Source: JAFARE01 sp963777285 (lineage in GTDB: Bacteria > Chloroflexota > Dormibacteria > Aeolococcales > Aeolococcaceae). From it: 64,000 nt of DNA. Under the pieces are notes generated by a model. The model saw only the letters and a program-made list of their open reading frames with translations. It had not been told where the DNA came from and did no database searches. How positions within the stretch are numbered: position 1 is the stretch's first letter; each line of letters starts with the position of its first letter. Positions 51,275 through 59,978 of the stretch are shown piece after piece. Position numbers and translations under genes: made by a program. The stretch lies in the NCBI GenBank assembly GCA_963777285.1, contig CAVZPR010000002.1:1116001-1180000 (forward strand), given 5' to 3'.

Positions 51275-51424
51275 TCTACGTTCCCTCGCGCTCGTGCCTG
51301 CCTTGCTCGTCCGCTCGGTCGCGCTCGAGCTTCCCGTTCTTGTCCTCGCGCTCCCGATCCTGCGCCTCGCGCTGCTCGATAGCCTGTTGCTCCTCTCGCT
51401 CCGCCGGCCGCTCGCTGCCGCGCA
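51275..51424 (-). CDS. Short highly charged coiled-coil peptide
   Basis: 49 residues: MRGSERPAEREEQQAIEQRE then AQDREREDKNGKLERDRADE and QGRHEREGT. Almost entirely charged and Gln, predicted coiled coil. ATG lies about 10 nt after the stop of the helix-turn-helix gene. It may be real or part of a decayed longer gene. Confidence 0.3.
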
Positions 51425-51433
51425 TTCTCTCGC

Positions 51434-51727
51434 TCACTCTCGCCGCGGATGCCGCAGCGCAGCGTCGGTACCGGCCGTGGCTCTTTCGCGGCGGATGCGG
51501 GTTTTCGCGGCCGATTCGTCCGCTGATGGAACGGACCCCTTCCGCGGGCGACCCGGGCGGCGTCGCAGACGCTTGAAGCTCTCCAAGTCTTCTTCGTAGA
51601 CACCCCAGACGGGACCAACTTTGATGCCGAACAGTCGCTGCGTGATGAGCAATCGCCGGACGTAGGCTTCCGATGCTTTAAGGGCGCTCGCGACCTCGGT
51701 AACCGAGAGAGGCCGAGGTCGGTTCAT
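51434..51727 (-). CDS. Excisionase/MerR-like helix-turn-helix protein
   Basis: 97 residues. Winged helix typical of excisionase-type proteins: LSVTEVASALKASEAYVRRLLITQRLFGIKVGPVWGVYEEDLESFKR in segments (SVTEVASALKASEAYVRRLL; GPVWGVYEEDLESFKRL). A basic AT-hook-like stretch RRRPGRPRKG follows. Such proteins are often element-borne. A TAGTAT box is close upstream, with GAGG before the ATG. Confidence 0.7.
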   Translation of the reverse strand: MNRPRPLSVTEVASALKASEAYVRRLLITQRLFGIKVGPVWGVYEEDLESFKRLRRRPGRPRKGSVPSADESAAKTRIRRERATAGTDAALRHPRRE

Positions 51728-51773
51728 GGCCTCACAATACTAGCACGTCATCGCAACAATTTTTCCCTGGAAC

Positions 51774-51782
51774 TGGTATGCT
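51774..51782 (+). promoter_or_regulatory. Extended -10 promoter with long structured leader
   Basis: TG-G-TATGCT. The resulting leader to ATG 51911 is about 120 nt and contains a strong stem (GGTCCGG at about 51820 pairing with CCGGACC at about 51853). Confidence 0.45.
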
Positions 51783-51910
51783 CACCAGACATCGGACTGA
51801 GGCGAGAGCCCCCAAGGCAACGGTCCGGGCAGCCGCTGCAGATCTGCCAGCCGGACCCTCCAAGCCCCCTTCTTAGCCCTCCACTCCGCGCTTCCCCAAA
51901 GGAGAGAGGC

Positions 51911-52345
51911 ATGACAGACGTAAAGGCACGCGCCGCGCGCTTCATCAAAGCCTTCAACGATCACGACGAGAACGCGATGCGCGTGCTCAATGATCCCGAC
52001 CACACCCTGACCGCGCCCGGCGGCGTGCGGCTTCGCGGGGGCGAGACAACCTCGTATCCAACGCAGTGGATCAAGGCGTGCCCCGACGCAAAGCTCACGG
52101 TGCAGAACGAGATCAGCTGCGGCGATTGGGTGGTCCAGGAGGTCAAGTTCGAGGGAACCCATCAAGGTCCACTCGAGAGCCCGATGGGCAGCATCCAAGC
52201 CACGGGGAAGACGCTCGCGGTCCAGTCGGCGCTGATCACCCGCTACCGGAATGATCTAGCCATCGAGACCAAGGTCTACTTCGACGGCGCAGAAGTGCTC
52301 AACCAGCTCGGATTGCTGGCGGCAGCGGTGCCCGCAACCGTCTGA
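51911..52345 (+). CDS. SnoaL-like (NTF2-fold) protein
   Basis: 144 residues behind AAAGGAGAGAGG. Pattern of polyketide-cyclase/ester-cyclase-type NTF2 folds: ARAARFIKAFNDHDENAMRV, PDHTLTAPGGVRLRGGETTS, WIKACPDAKLTVQNEISCGDWVVQEVKFEGTH. Small-molecule-binding or stress protein; substrate unknown. Followed by a good terminator. Confidence 0.8.
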   Translation: MTDVKARAARFIKAFNDHDENAMRVLNDPDHTLTAPGGVRLRGGETTSYPTQWIKACPDAKLTVQNEISCGDWVVQEVKFEGTHQGPLESPMGSIQATGKTLAVQSALITRYRNDLAIETKVYFDGAEVLNQLGLLAAAVPATV

Positions 52346-52362
52346 ACAGTTCGGTCACAAGG

Positions 52363-52398
52363 AGCCCGGCCTCACGACGGAGAGCCGGGCTTCCGTTT
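52363..52398 (+). terminator. Intrinsic terminator after the SnoaL-like gene
   Basis: AGCCCGGC, 13-nt loop, GCCGGGCT, followed by TCCGTTT. An 8-bp perfect GC stem with a T-rich tail. Confidence 0.7.
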
Positions 52399-52588
52399 GA
52401 CTGCGGACATAGGCAGGGTCGCGACAGCATCTGACGACTTGTCACCGACCCGTGGTCAGAACGTTGCACTCAACTGTACGTCAGCAGACCGACGGCCTCG
52501 ACAGGTTCGGACAACATCAACTCCGTCCGCGTTTGTCCGCGAGCACGGCCCACACGATGACACCCCGAAGATGAAGTGATGGCGTTTC

Positions 52589-54778
52589 ATGAGCGCGCGA
52601 CGCGGCGTCAATAGCCTTAAGACCGCCCTGTCGCAACGATCGGCCTGGCGGATCATGGAAAGATCCGGCGAATTCGCCTGTGTCATCGGGTTGGACGGTC
52701 GACTGAAGCAGCTCAATCCCACTTGGCAACGCGAACTTGGGTACCCCGTCGATTCGTTGGCGTCGATGCTGTTCATCGATCTCGTCCACCCCCTTGATCG
52801 CGCCGACACGCTACTGCGCATGAGTGCGCTGACGACACATCGCGTCGACGCGATCGACATTGAGGACCGCTTTCGTCGCTATGACGGGACATACCGACTT
52901 CTGCGGTGGCATCTCACCCTCGACGCACAGGAAAGACTCGTGTACGGACTCGCCCAGGATGTCACTGACCTGAGGGCCGGCAACGACGCCCCCGACTCAG
53001 ATGCGCGCTACCGGTTGATGTTCGATGCGTCAGACACCATCGCGGTCACCGACGCGGACACCGTTTTCAAGTATGTGTCACCAGCGTCTGTTCCGCTGTT
53101 GGGATATGAGCCGGCCGAGCTGATCGGAAGGCGCATGGTCCAGTTCATCCATCCTGAGGATCGGCCACTTGCCCGCATCGCCCAAAGGCGGATCATCACC
53201 AGCACCGACGGCGAGACGACCAGCCTCCGGTACCGGCGCAAGGATGGCACGTATGCATGGATCGAGTCGAGGTATCAGCCGGTATTCGATCCTGCCACCG
53301 GTGCGCTGCAGGAAACACAGGTGCTGCTGCGGGATGTCGGCGAACGCAGAGAGGCGCAACTGGCGATGGAGCGCCAAGCTCTGACCGACGCGTTGACCGG
53401 TCTCGCCAATCGTCTGTTGCTCTCGGATCGATTGAACCAGGCCCTGAAGCGACTCAAACGCAATCCGGGACTCGTCGGCCTGCTCATGCTTGACCTGGAC
53501 CACTTCAAGGTCATCAACGACACGCTGGGGCACCAGGTCGGCGATGAAGTGCTGGTTGCCACGGCCCGCCGCCTGCAACGGTTGGCTCGCCCGGACGACA
53601 CCGTGGCCCGATTTGGCGGGGATGAGTTCGTCGTGCTGGTTCAAGGGTTGCACAACGCCGCCGACCTGTCCGCGTTCGCCGACCGCATCGTGACCGCGTT
53701 GCGCGAGCCCTGCCGGGTCGGGAAGGAGCACATCGAGGTCACCGTCAGCATCGGCGTCGCGATCACGTCCCTTCCCGATCAGTTGTCGGCAGAGCTGCTC
53801 CGTGAGGCGGACCTGGCCCTGTACAAGGCGAAGGATCGCGGCAGAGACCGCCACGAGATCTATGGTGAAGCGCTGCACGCGCGCGCAATCCAGCGTCTCG
53901 AGACTGAGCGGCTGCTACGCCGCGCCATTGCGTCGCGCCGCCTCGCGGTGGTGTATCAGCCAATTGTCCATCTCGCATCGGAAGCCGTCGTAGAGGTTGA
54001 AGCGCTGCTCAGGATTGATGACGTGGAATTGGGGCGCCTCACACCGGAGCACTATCTCGCAGTGGCCGAGGAGACGGGCCTGCTCCTGAGGATCGATGAG
54101 TGGGTGCGCGTGAGCGCCTTCACTCACCTGGCCGCGTGGCGAGCCGACCGGTCACTCAGGGAGGTCGGGCGCGTGGCGGTGAACGTGACGGCGCGCGAGC
54201 TGGCTGCAGCCGATTTCGCGCCGCGCATCGTCGCGCAGCTGCATGAAGCCGGCTTGTCCGGGGGCGACCTGGCGGTGGAGGTGACGGAGCAGGTGCTCCT
54301 GCAGACGTCCAACTCGGCCATCAATGCCCTCGTTGAGCTGAGACATGCTGGCGTTCGCATCGGGCTCGACGACTTCGGCACCGGGTTTTCGGCTCTTTCT
54401 TACCTTCAGACGTTTCCACTGGATTTTCTGAAGATCGACAGGTCCTTTGTCGAGCGCGTCACCGTCGACGCCCGCAGTGCCGCGATCATCGCGGCGACGA
54501 TCAGTCTCGCTCACGCACTTGACCTCGAGGTGGTTGCAGAGGGGATCGAGACGCCAGAGCAACTGACCATGCTGCGAAGCTTCGGATGCGACCGAGGGCA
54601 GGGCTTCGTCTTCTCGTCTCCAAGCAGCGCCGAGGCTTTCGCGGAAGCCAACAGAAAGCGGCCGGCGCGTGGATCGCTGCTGCGGGTGAAGTCAACAATG
54701 CCCGAGCCACAGCCAGTCGTCCTGGGACAACGCAGGATCACAAGAGCAAGCAAGCTGGGTGGCCGGCGCCGGAGCTAG
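52589..54778 (+). CDS. PAS-PAS-GGDEF-EAL cyclic di-GMP protein
   Basis: 729 residues, no membrane helix. Two PAS domains (about 25-130 and 145-260; DGRLKQLNPTWQRELGYP and YVSPASVPLLGYEPAELIGR). GGDEF domain with intact RFGGDEFVVLV and LDLDHFKVINDTLGH. EAL domain with VYQPIVHL, VEALLRIDD, DDFGTGFSALSYLQTFPLDFLKIDRSFV in segments, VVAEGIETPEQ and GCDRGQGF. Both catalytic signatures look intact, so it may synthesise and degrade c-di-GMP depending on the PAS signal. Leader upstream (52399-52588) shows nothing clear. Confidence 0.92.
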   Translation: MSARRGVNSLKTALSQRSAWRIMERSGEFACVIGLDGRLKQLNPTWQRELGYPVDSLASMLFIDLVHPLDRADTLLRMSALTTHRVDAIDIEDRFRRYDGTYRLLRWHLTLDAQERLVYGLAQDVTDLRAGNDAPDSDARYRLMFDASDTIAVTDADTVFKYVSPASVPLLGYEPAELIGRRMVQFIHPEDRPLARIAQRRIITSTDGETTSLRYRRKDGTYAWIESRYQPVFDPATGALQETQVLLRDVGERREAQLAMERQALTDALTGLANRLLLSDRLNQALKRLKRNPGLVGLLMLDLDHFKVINDTLGHQVGDEVLVATARRLQRLARPDDTVARFGGDEFVVLVQGLHNAADLSAFADRIVTALREPCRVGKEHIEVTVSIGVAITSLPDQLSAELLREADLALYKAKDRGRDRHEIYGEALHARAIQRLETERLLRRAIASRRLAVVYQPIVHLASEAVVEVEALLRIDDVELGRLTPEHYLAVAEETGLLLRIDEWVRVSAFTHLAAWRADRSLREVGRVAVNVTARELAAADFAPRIVAQLHEAGLSGGDLAVEVTEQVLLQTSNSAINALVELRHAGVRIGLDDFGTGFSALSYLQTFPLDFLKIDRSFVERVTVDARSAAIIAATISLAHALDLEVVAEGIETPEQLTMLRSFGCDRGQGFVFSSPSSAEAFAEANRKRPARGSLLRVKSTMPEPQPVVLGQRRITRASKLGGRRRS

Positions 54779-54780
54779 CC

Positions 54781-54835
54781 CAGGAGGAGCCGGTCACTCG
54801 CAGACATCGAAGCGAGAGGCCGGCTCGCGCTCCTG
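54781..54835 (+). terminator. Long compound hairpin after the GGDEF-EAL gene
   Basis: Three stacked helices: CAGGAG/CTCCTG, GAGCCGG/CCGGCTC and CTCGC/GCGAG. Begins 3 bases after the stop. No U-tract, but stable enough to act as a transcript end. Confidence 0.5.
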
Positions 54836-55025
54836 CCCTGCCAGATGTCGACGATTGATGTGGTCTTGCGCGGCGGTTCGGGCGGTTGTGGCTGGTCACC
54901 CCAGCACTTCGAGCGCTGGCTTGTCGACACCTGGAAACGGTTGATGCTGCCTTGACACCGTCGTGAGTGTTAGACGTCGAGCAGCGACGACGTCCGGCCT
55001 GTTGTGCGGATTCAGATGCTGCTGG

Positions 55026-55640
55026 TTACAGCGACGCCGCCATGGCGGCGGTCAGCGTCATCATCGCGTTGACCGCGGCGTCGTTCGTGAGCTCGTTCAC
55101 GATGCAAAGTGAGCGCCAGGTCTGAAACGAGACCGCGTGACCGATGACCCCCCGCAGCGCCGCCGAACGCCGCTGCCTCGCCGGGAACGCGGCCAGCAGC
55201 AGATCGCGAGCCTGCTCGTCCCGTACGCGAAGGTCGCGGCGATGCTGTTGCGGCAAGACATCGAGATCCTGGTAGATGCGCCGGAGCATCGGCTCGCCGG
55301 CGCGGTAGAAGCGGTACAGGTCCGACAAGCCCGCGTGGAGGCGTTCGAGTGGGTCGCGCACGGCGGCCCACGCCGCCGGTGCCGGCGGCTGCTGCTGCGC
55401 GAGCCAGTGTGCCGAGCACGCCCCGAACAGCGTGGCCTCGTCGGGGAAATGGCGGTACACGGTCGCGCGCGTGACGCCGGCCTGCTCGGCGATGCTCATG
55501 AACGTCGTTGCTGCCGGGCCGACGCTGCCGTGCAGCGCGACGGTTGCCTCAACGATGCGGCGGCGGGTGTCGTCGACGTGTTCGGCGCGGCGGCGCATCC
55601 GATACGTCCGTGGCACCCGCTTGCTCTCAGCCCTTGACAT
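55026..55640 (-). CDS. TetR-family transcriptional regulator
   Basis: 204 residues from ATG 55640 (GTG 55646 also in frame), behind GAGG. Helix-turn-helix: RRRIVEATVALHGSVGPAAT, SIAEQAGVTRATVYRHFPDE. C-terminal ligand domain generic. Divergent from the cupin gene at 55702, whose promoter overlaps this start, so it probably represses that gene. Confidence 0.9.
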   Translation of the reverse strand: MSRAESKRVPRTYRMRRRAEHVDDTRRRIVEATVALHGSVGPAATTFMSIAEQAGVTRATVYRHFPDEATLFGACSAHWLAQQQPPAPAAWAAVRDPLERLHAGLSDLYRFYRAGEPMLRRIYQDLDVLPQQHRRDLRVRDEQARDLLLAAFPARQRRSAALRGVIGHAVSFQTWRSLCIVNELTNDAAVNAMMTLTAAMAASL

Positions 55641-55662
55641 CGCCACCGCCTCGGTCCATTAT
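55634..55662 (+). promoter_or_regulatory. Promoter of the cupin gene, overlapping the tetR start
   Basis: TTGACA (55634-55639), 17 nt, CATTAT (55657-55662). A perfect -35 with ideal spacing. The -35 lies over the tetR start codon. Confidence 0.6.
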
Positions 55663-55701
55663 TTCACGATACACCACTGTCCGACGAATTGGAGGGACCG
55701 A

Positions 55702-56214
55702 ATGACCGCTGAAGCGCCGCCGCTCACCATCGTGCGCCCCGGCGAGGGCGTCACCGGAGACCTGGGGTCGATCGGGGTCGCGTTCAAGCTCTGGGGCGAG
55801 GACACGAACGGCTCGGTGTCCATTGTCGAGCATCCCTTCCCGGTGGGGGCGCTCGTCCCGCCGCACCTGCACACGCGGGAGGACGAGTACTCGATCGTCA
55901 CCGAGGGCGAGATCGGCTTCCGATCGGGCGACCGCGAGGTGGTGCTCCCTGCGGGCGGGTACATCACGAAGCCGCGCGGTGAGCTGCACGCGATGTGGAA
56001 CGCTGGTAGCGTCCCAGCGCGGATGATCGAGGTGATCAGCCCCGCCGGCTTCGAGCGCTTCTTCAAGGAGCTGAGCGACCTTGCCGCATCCGGCCCGCCG
56101 TCACCGGAGGCGGTGGCGGAGATCGCCGGCAGGTACGGGCTCGAGTTCGGCCGTCCCGAATGGCTCGCAGACGTGATCAACCGCTATCACCTCAATCCGC
56201 CGCCGGGCGGCTGA
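55702..56214 (+). CDS. Cupin-domain protein
   Basis: 170 residues from ATG 55702 behind GGAGGG. Cupin motifs: VPPHLHTREDEYSIVTEGEIGFRSGD and LPAGGYITKPRGELHAMWN, with His residues for a metal. C-terminal extension FFKELSDLAASGPPSPEAVAEIAGRYGLEF is common in quercetin-dioxygenase-like cupins. Substrate unknown; linked to the divergent TetR. Confidence 0.85.
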   Translation: MTAEAPPLTIVRPGEGVTGDLGSIGVAFKLWGEDTNGSVSIVEHPFPVGALVPPHLHTREDEYSIVTEGEIGFRSGDREVVLPAGGYITKPRGELHAMWNAGSVPARMIEVISPAGFERFFKELSDLAASGPPSPEAVAEIAGRYGLEFGRPEWLADVINRYHLNPPPGG

Positions 56215-56401
56215 CGCATACCGGCCGTCATCCGCACTGTCGCCGATTGCGTACACGCTCACACGTCATCGGGCGTTCTTTCCCGCAGAACCCTCGGTGG
56301 TTCTGGCTGCAAGCGACAGGGCTTAACTCGAGGCGAGCTGTTCTTCAAAGAGGACGCCAGCCTATCGTCGTATCGCCACGAAAGAGCCGCGCCGCGATGG
56401 A

Positions 56402-56785
56402 TCACCGCTCAGCGAGCAGCATGCCCGCGAGCGCGTCCGCGAACCAGCGTTCGAACTGATGCCCCGACCAGCCTCTGCTGCGCACCAACAACCAGTAGGT
56501 CTCCGGGCTTCCGACCGTGAAGAGGATGTCCGCAGCAGCACCCAACGTGATTCCGGCGCGCAATCGGCGCTCACCGAGCAGCATGCCAAGCAGAAGGCGT
56601 TGGCCTTCGAAGCGCTGGGTTGTGTACTGCTTCCACAAGGCGGCAATCTGCGGATCAGCGGCGGCGGCACCCCGGAGCACCTCATAGACCGGAGCGATCC
56701 GCTCGAGGATGAGTTTCCCGTTCCTTGCGAGGATCTCGAGCCGGCGCGACGGGTCCGGCTCCTCGCGCATCTGCTGCACCACCGG
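56402..56785 (-). pseudogene. TetR regulator lacking its DNA-binding domain
   Basis: The frame (open to 56830) encodes only the C-terminal ligand domain: REEPDPSRRLEILARNGKLI, ERIAPVYEVLRGAAAADPQI, GITLGAAADILFTVGSPETY, LVRSRGWSGHQFERWFADAL. The helix-turn-helix half is gone; the DNA where it should be is occupied by the next plus-strand gene and its GGAGGA. A truncated remnant. Confidence 0.6.
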
Positions 56786-56795
56786 AGGAACCCCG

Positions 56796-57080
56796 ATGTG
56801 CACCCTGCGAATCGAGCACAAGGTCGCCAACTACGACGCCTGGAAACGTGCCTTCGATGGTGACCCTGTCGGCCGGAAGCGCTCCGGCGTCCGCAGCTAC
56901 CGGATCCTCCGCCCGCTCGATGATCCTGACTACGTGATCGTCGACCTCGATTTCGACAGCCCCACCCAGGCCGAAGCCCTGCTGGGAGCCATGCGCGACG
57001 TCTGGGCCTGACCTGCTCGCACGATGATCGCGGAGCCGCGGGCTCGCGTCACCGAGGCGGTTGAAGCCAAGGAGTACTGA
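56796..57080 (+). pseudogene. Small barrel-like protein interrupted by an in-frame TGA
   Basis: ATG 56796 behind GGAGGA gives MCTLRIEHKVANYDAWKRAF, VRSYRILRPLDDPDYVIVDL, AEALLGAMRDVWA, stopping at TGA 57009-57011 after 71 residues. The same frame continues PARTMIAEPRARVTEAVEAK to a TGA at 57078, which looks like the natural C-terminus of this kind of ~94-residue protein. A single base change (such as CGA to TGA) would explain it. The shortened product might still be made. Confidence 0.6.
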
Positions 57081-57106
57081 TTTCCTCGAGGTTCGAACCC
57101 AGCCGC

Positions 57107-57760
57107 TTAAGCGCGGGTGAGAGTGAGATGGATGACGCCAGTGGGGGAGCTGACGGACTCCACGTGGAAGCGCTGTTCGAGTCCTTCCAGCCCGTCCCAG
57201 AGGCGTTCCCCCCGCCCTAAGACTATGGGCACGATGACGATGTGCATGTAGTCGATCAGGTTGGCGGCAAGGAACTGACGGATTGTGGAGGGGCCTCCGC
57301 CCAGGCGGACGTCCAGGCCGCCGGCGGCCTCGCGGGCAACCTCGAGGGCGTCGGCGGGGCTGGCATCGATGAAATGGAACGTGGTGCCACCCTGCATCTC
57401 GATCGAGGGCCTGGGGTGATGGGTGAGCACGTACACCGGGGTGTGAAAGGGCGGGTTCTCGCCCCACCAGCCCTTCCACGCTTCATCTGTCCGAGGTCCC
57501 CGCTGCGGATCGAATTTGTTCCGGCCCATGATCTCGACACCGATGCCGGTGCCCCAAGCGCTGGCGAAGGCGTCGTCGACGCCGGTGCTTCCGCCGGGAT
57601 CGCCATTCGCCTCCTGGAGTCCGCGGAAGCTGCGGGTGGGAAAGAACCATTCGTGGAGACGGGTGCCAGCGTGTCCGAAGGGCGCCTCGAGGCTTTGACC
57701 TTCACCGGTGCCGAACCCGTCGAGCGACACCGAAAAGTTGTGGACCCGAACGCGTGACAT
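57107..57760 (-). CDS. RibD C-terminal/dihydrofolate reductase-like protein
   Basis: 217 residues from ATG 57760 behind GAGGAGAAC; the frame is open to 57946. VHNFSVSLDGFGTGEGQSLE, GVEIMGRNKFDPQRGPR, PVYVLTHHPRPSIEMQGGTT, LDVRLGGGPSTIRQFLAANL and HIVIVPIVLGRGERLWDGLE. NADPH-binding reductase fold, substrate unknown. Second of three paralogues here. Confidence 0.88.
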   Translation of the reverse strand: MSRVRVHNFSVSLDGFGTGEGQSLEAPFGHAGTRLHEWFFPTRSFRGLQEANGDPGGSTGVDDAFASAWGTGIGVEIMGRNKFDPQRGPRTDEAWKGWWGENPPFHTPVYVLTHHPRPSIEMQGGTTFHFIDASPADALEVAREAAGGLDVRLGGGPSTIRQFLAANLIDYMHIVIVPIVLGRGERLWDGLEGLEQRFHVESVSSPTGVIHLTLTRA

Positions 57761-57984
57761 AGACGTTCTCCTCAAGGAGTAGAGCCGGTCATGGGGTGGT
57801 GCGATCCGGTCCCGGCGATGGGCCTCTGATCTGGTAGACGATGCACCGTCGCTCAACTCATCGGTGGCAGAGTCCACCGACGACGTGGGTGCACCAGAGC
57901 TCTCTGATTCTGGACGCCCCGACGCCGTCTTCGGCAACATCCTCAACGGCTCGAGGAGCCATCCGAACCGGCAGACTCTCCAGC

Positions 57985-58704
57985 ATGCTCGACGCCTCCG
58001 GTCAGATCACGAGGATCCGGCGCGAGGGCGACTCACTTGCCAGCGCCGTCGAGCGAGGGAGGCTCGACTCGCTCGTCCCATGGTGCCCCGGTTGGGATCT
58101 CGAGGCCCTGCTGCGCCACGTTGGAGACGTGCACCGGTGGGCGGCGGCCATCGTTCGGGAGCGCCTCCGGGAGCGCCCGCGGCGCGAGGTCGGGACCTCG
58201 TCGCGCACGGATCTGATCGCCTGGTATCGACAGGGCGTCGTGAGTTTGGTCGATGCCCTCGAGTCCACCTCGCCGGACGACGAGTTCTGGCACTGGGGAC
58301 CCGCACCCAGCGCTCTCGCGTTCTGGGCGCGCCGCCAAGCGAACGAAACCGCCATCCACCGCTGCGATGCAGAGTCAGCACACGGTCCGATCACACCGCT
58401 GCCGACCGCGGAAGCGCTGGATGGGATCGATGAATGGCTGAGGCTGGCTGTACTCCGCTGCTCGGCGCCTGCCGGTGGCGGTCGCATCCTTCTCATCAAA
58501 GCGACGGATGGAGAAGGGCAGTGGGCGGTGACACTTGACGAAGCGCTGCAGGTCGGCACCGACCGCGTGGATGCCGATTGTGCGGTCAGTGCGCCCGCCT
58601 CGGAGCTCTTCCTTTGGACCCTCAACCGGCGGTCAAACGATGGGCTCGACGTCGCCGGTGATGCGTCGCTGCTGACGATTTGGTCGCGGAACGTCAAGTT
58701 CTGA
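57985..58704 (+). CDS. Maleylpyruvate isomerase-like (DinB-fold) protein
   Basis: 239 residues from ATG 57985. WCPGWDLEALLRHVGDVHRW carries the N-terminal metal histidines and RRQANETAIHRCDAE the third, as in the mycothiol-dependent maleylpyruvate isomerase N domain. The C-terminal MDMPI-C-like part (AVSAPASELFLWTLNRRSND) is also present. In Actinobacteria these enzymes use mycothiol; the substrate here is unknown. A CAGACT box 7 nt before the ATG may be a leaderless -10. Confidence 0.8.
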   Translation: MLDASGQITRIRREGDSLASAVERGRLDSLVPWCPGWDLEALLRHVGDVHRWAAAIVRERLRERPRREVGTSSRTDLIAWYRQGVVSLVDALESTSPDDEFWHWGPAPSALAFWARRQANETAIHRCDAESAHGPITPLPTAEALDGIDEWLRLAVLRCSAPAGGGRILLIKATDGEGQWAVTLDEALQVGTDRVDADCAVSAPASELFLWTLNRRSNDGLDVAGDASLLTIWSRNVKF

Positions 58705-58852
58705 CGCGCTCGGCCAGGATCACCAGGCGCCGCCCGAACACCAGCCAGGCGGGCACCCCACACGGGCGCGTCAGGATAATCACTAAGCCACGAGAAGCGT
58801 GATGAGCGATGCGCGTACGCCAAGCGCGCCGCTCGCCGTTGAGGAGGAAGCG

Positions 58853-59230
58853 ATGACCGACCAGCCGGGCACTGGAAGTGAGCCCTTGGACGTTGCCTTG
58901 GCGTATCACCGAGCCTGGACCAGCAACCGCATCGGCGACGCTATCAATCTTGTCGCACCGGGGATTGAGTGCGACTTGCCCACAGGGCACATGCAGGGCC
59001 TCGACCAGTATCGGCCCTTCCTCGCCAACTTCGCGCCGACCGTGACAGGCTACGACATGATCGCGGCGCTCGGCGACGAACAGACGGCCGTGCTCGTGTA
59101 CGCCCTTCACACAGTTCGCGTAAGTTCCGGCTTGGTATGCGAGTGCTTCACGGTCACCGATGGCCAAATCACGCGGAATCGCTTGATCTTCGATCAGACC
59201 CCCTACACGGCGGCACGCCAGCGATCATGA
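58853..59230 (+). CDS. SnoaL-like (NTF2-fold) protein
   Basis: 125 residues from ATG 58853 behind GAGGAGGAAG; an in-frame start at 58799 lacks a ribosome site. LDVALAYHRAWTSNRIGDAI, NLVAPGIECDLPTGHMQGLD and YDMIAALGDEQTAVLVYALH match the SnoaL/NTF2 pattern. The VOC gene follows with an ATGA overlap. Confidence 0.78.
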   Translation: MTDQPGTGSEPLDVALAYHRAWTSNRIGDAINLVAPGIECDLPTGHMQGLDQYRPFLANFAPTVTGYDMIAALGDEQTAVLVYALHTVRVSSGLVCECFTVTDGQITRNRLIFDQTPYTAARQRS

Positions 59231-59640
59231 CCTCTCCGCAGATCGTCGGCCTTGGCGCACGCGTCCACCTTTTTGTCCGCCCGGAGTTGCGCGAGCGGTT
59301 CCGATGGCTGTTCGAGGAGTTGCTGGAGTGTGTTGTGGTCGACAGGGATTTCGGCCTGGACCACCCGGTCATGCTGATCCGCCTGCCGGACGGCAGCGCC
59401 TTCAGCGCCGAGTTCACCGACCTCGCTCCGGCTGAGATGCCATCTTCGGCGCTCGATGACCAGCATGCGTTTCGAGGAGCGTGGATTGAGTTTCGCACCA
59501 GAGACGTCGATGGCTGTCAGCAAAGGCTCAGACAGGCCGGAATCCCTGAGTTCAAGCACCGTGGCAGTCAGCACAGCTACTTCAGCGCACCCGGCGGGCA
59601 GGTGTTCCGCCTGCTCGATGTTGACTACCAGGGCCCCTGA
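59227..59640 (+). CDS. VOC-family (glyoxalase/dioxygenase fold) protein
   Basis: 137 residues, coupled to the SnoaL-like gene by ATGA. VHLFVRPELRERFRWLFEEL, HPVMLIRLPDGSAFSAEFTD, WIEFRTRDVDGCQQRLRQAG, and YFSAPGGQVFRLLDVD are typical of the paired beta-alpha modules. Metal site incomplete by eye. Function unknown. Confidence 0.75.
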   Translation: MTSPQIVGLGARVHLFVRPELRERFRWLFEELLECVVVDRDFGLDHPVMLIRLPDGSAFSAEFTDLAPAEMPSSALDDQHAFRGAWIEFRTRDVDGCQQRLRQAGIPEFKHRGSQHSYFSAPGGQVFRLLDVDYQGP

Positions 59641-59933
59641 TGACGGTGAGTCGTGAAACCCACGCTGCCGACCCCGCCGTGCTCGAGGAAGTGAAGTGGC
59701 GAAAGCCCTCCAATCCGATGGGCGTTCCCGTTTGGTCTCATGAAGGAATCCTCTGCGTGGGCGAGACCCTCAAGAGCGCCGTGAGATTGACATTCCCCAA
59801 AGGCGGTCAGTTGGGAGATCCGAAGTAGCTCTTCAACGCGCGTCTGGAGAGCAACATGGTTCGCGCCCACGCTGACCCAACCGCACGGCGAGACCAGCGG
59901 CCGGATCTCTCCGGCGATGACTTCCACCACTGA
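59640..59933 (+). pseudogene. DUF1801-like gene interrupted by an in-frame TAG
   Basis: ATG overlaps the VOC stop (TGATGA). The first 62 residues, with EEVKWRKPSNPMGVPVWSHE and VRLTFPKGGQLGDPK, match the first part of DUF1801-type proteins. TAG at 59826 then LFNARLESNMVRAH, which is the expected continuation, before the frame degenerates. A nonsense mutation plus a later frameshift is the simplest reading. Confidence 0.5.
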
Positions 59934-59978
59934 GGCGCGTCAGAACTGGTGTCGATCGCGTTGCGTGAGGAGATGAGC

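Noticed and set aside
57085..57100. tRNA T-arm-like GGTTCGAACC
   Set aside because: No D arm, anticodon arm or acceptor stem could be paired around it on either strand.
57172..57200. Possible att duplicate of the tRNA-Arg 3' end (TTCGAGTCC)
   Set aside because: The match is only about ten bases and lies inside the coding sequence of a conserved DHFR-like protein.
56796..59933. Stop-codon recoding (selenocysteine or readthrough)
   Set aside because: The two interrupted genes use different stops (TGA and TAG) and have no recoding element; gene decay is simpler.
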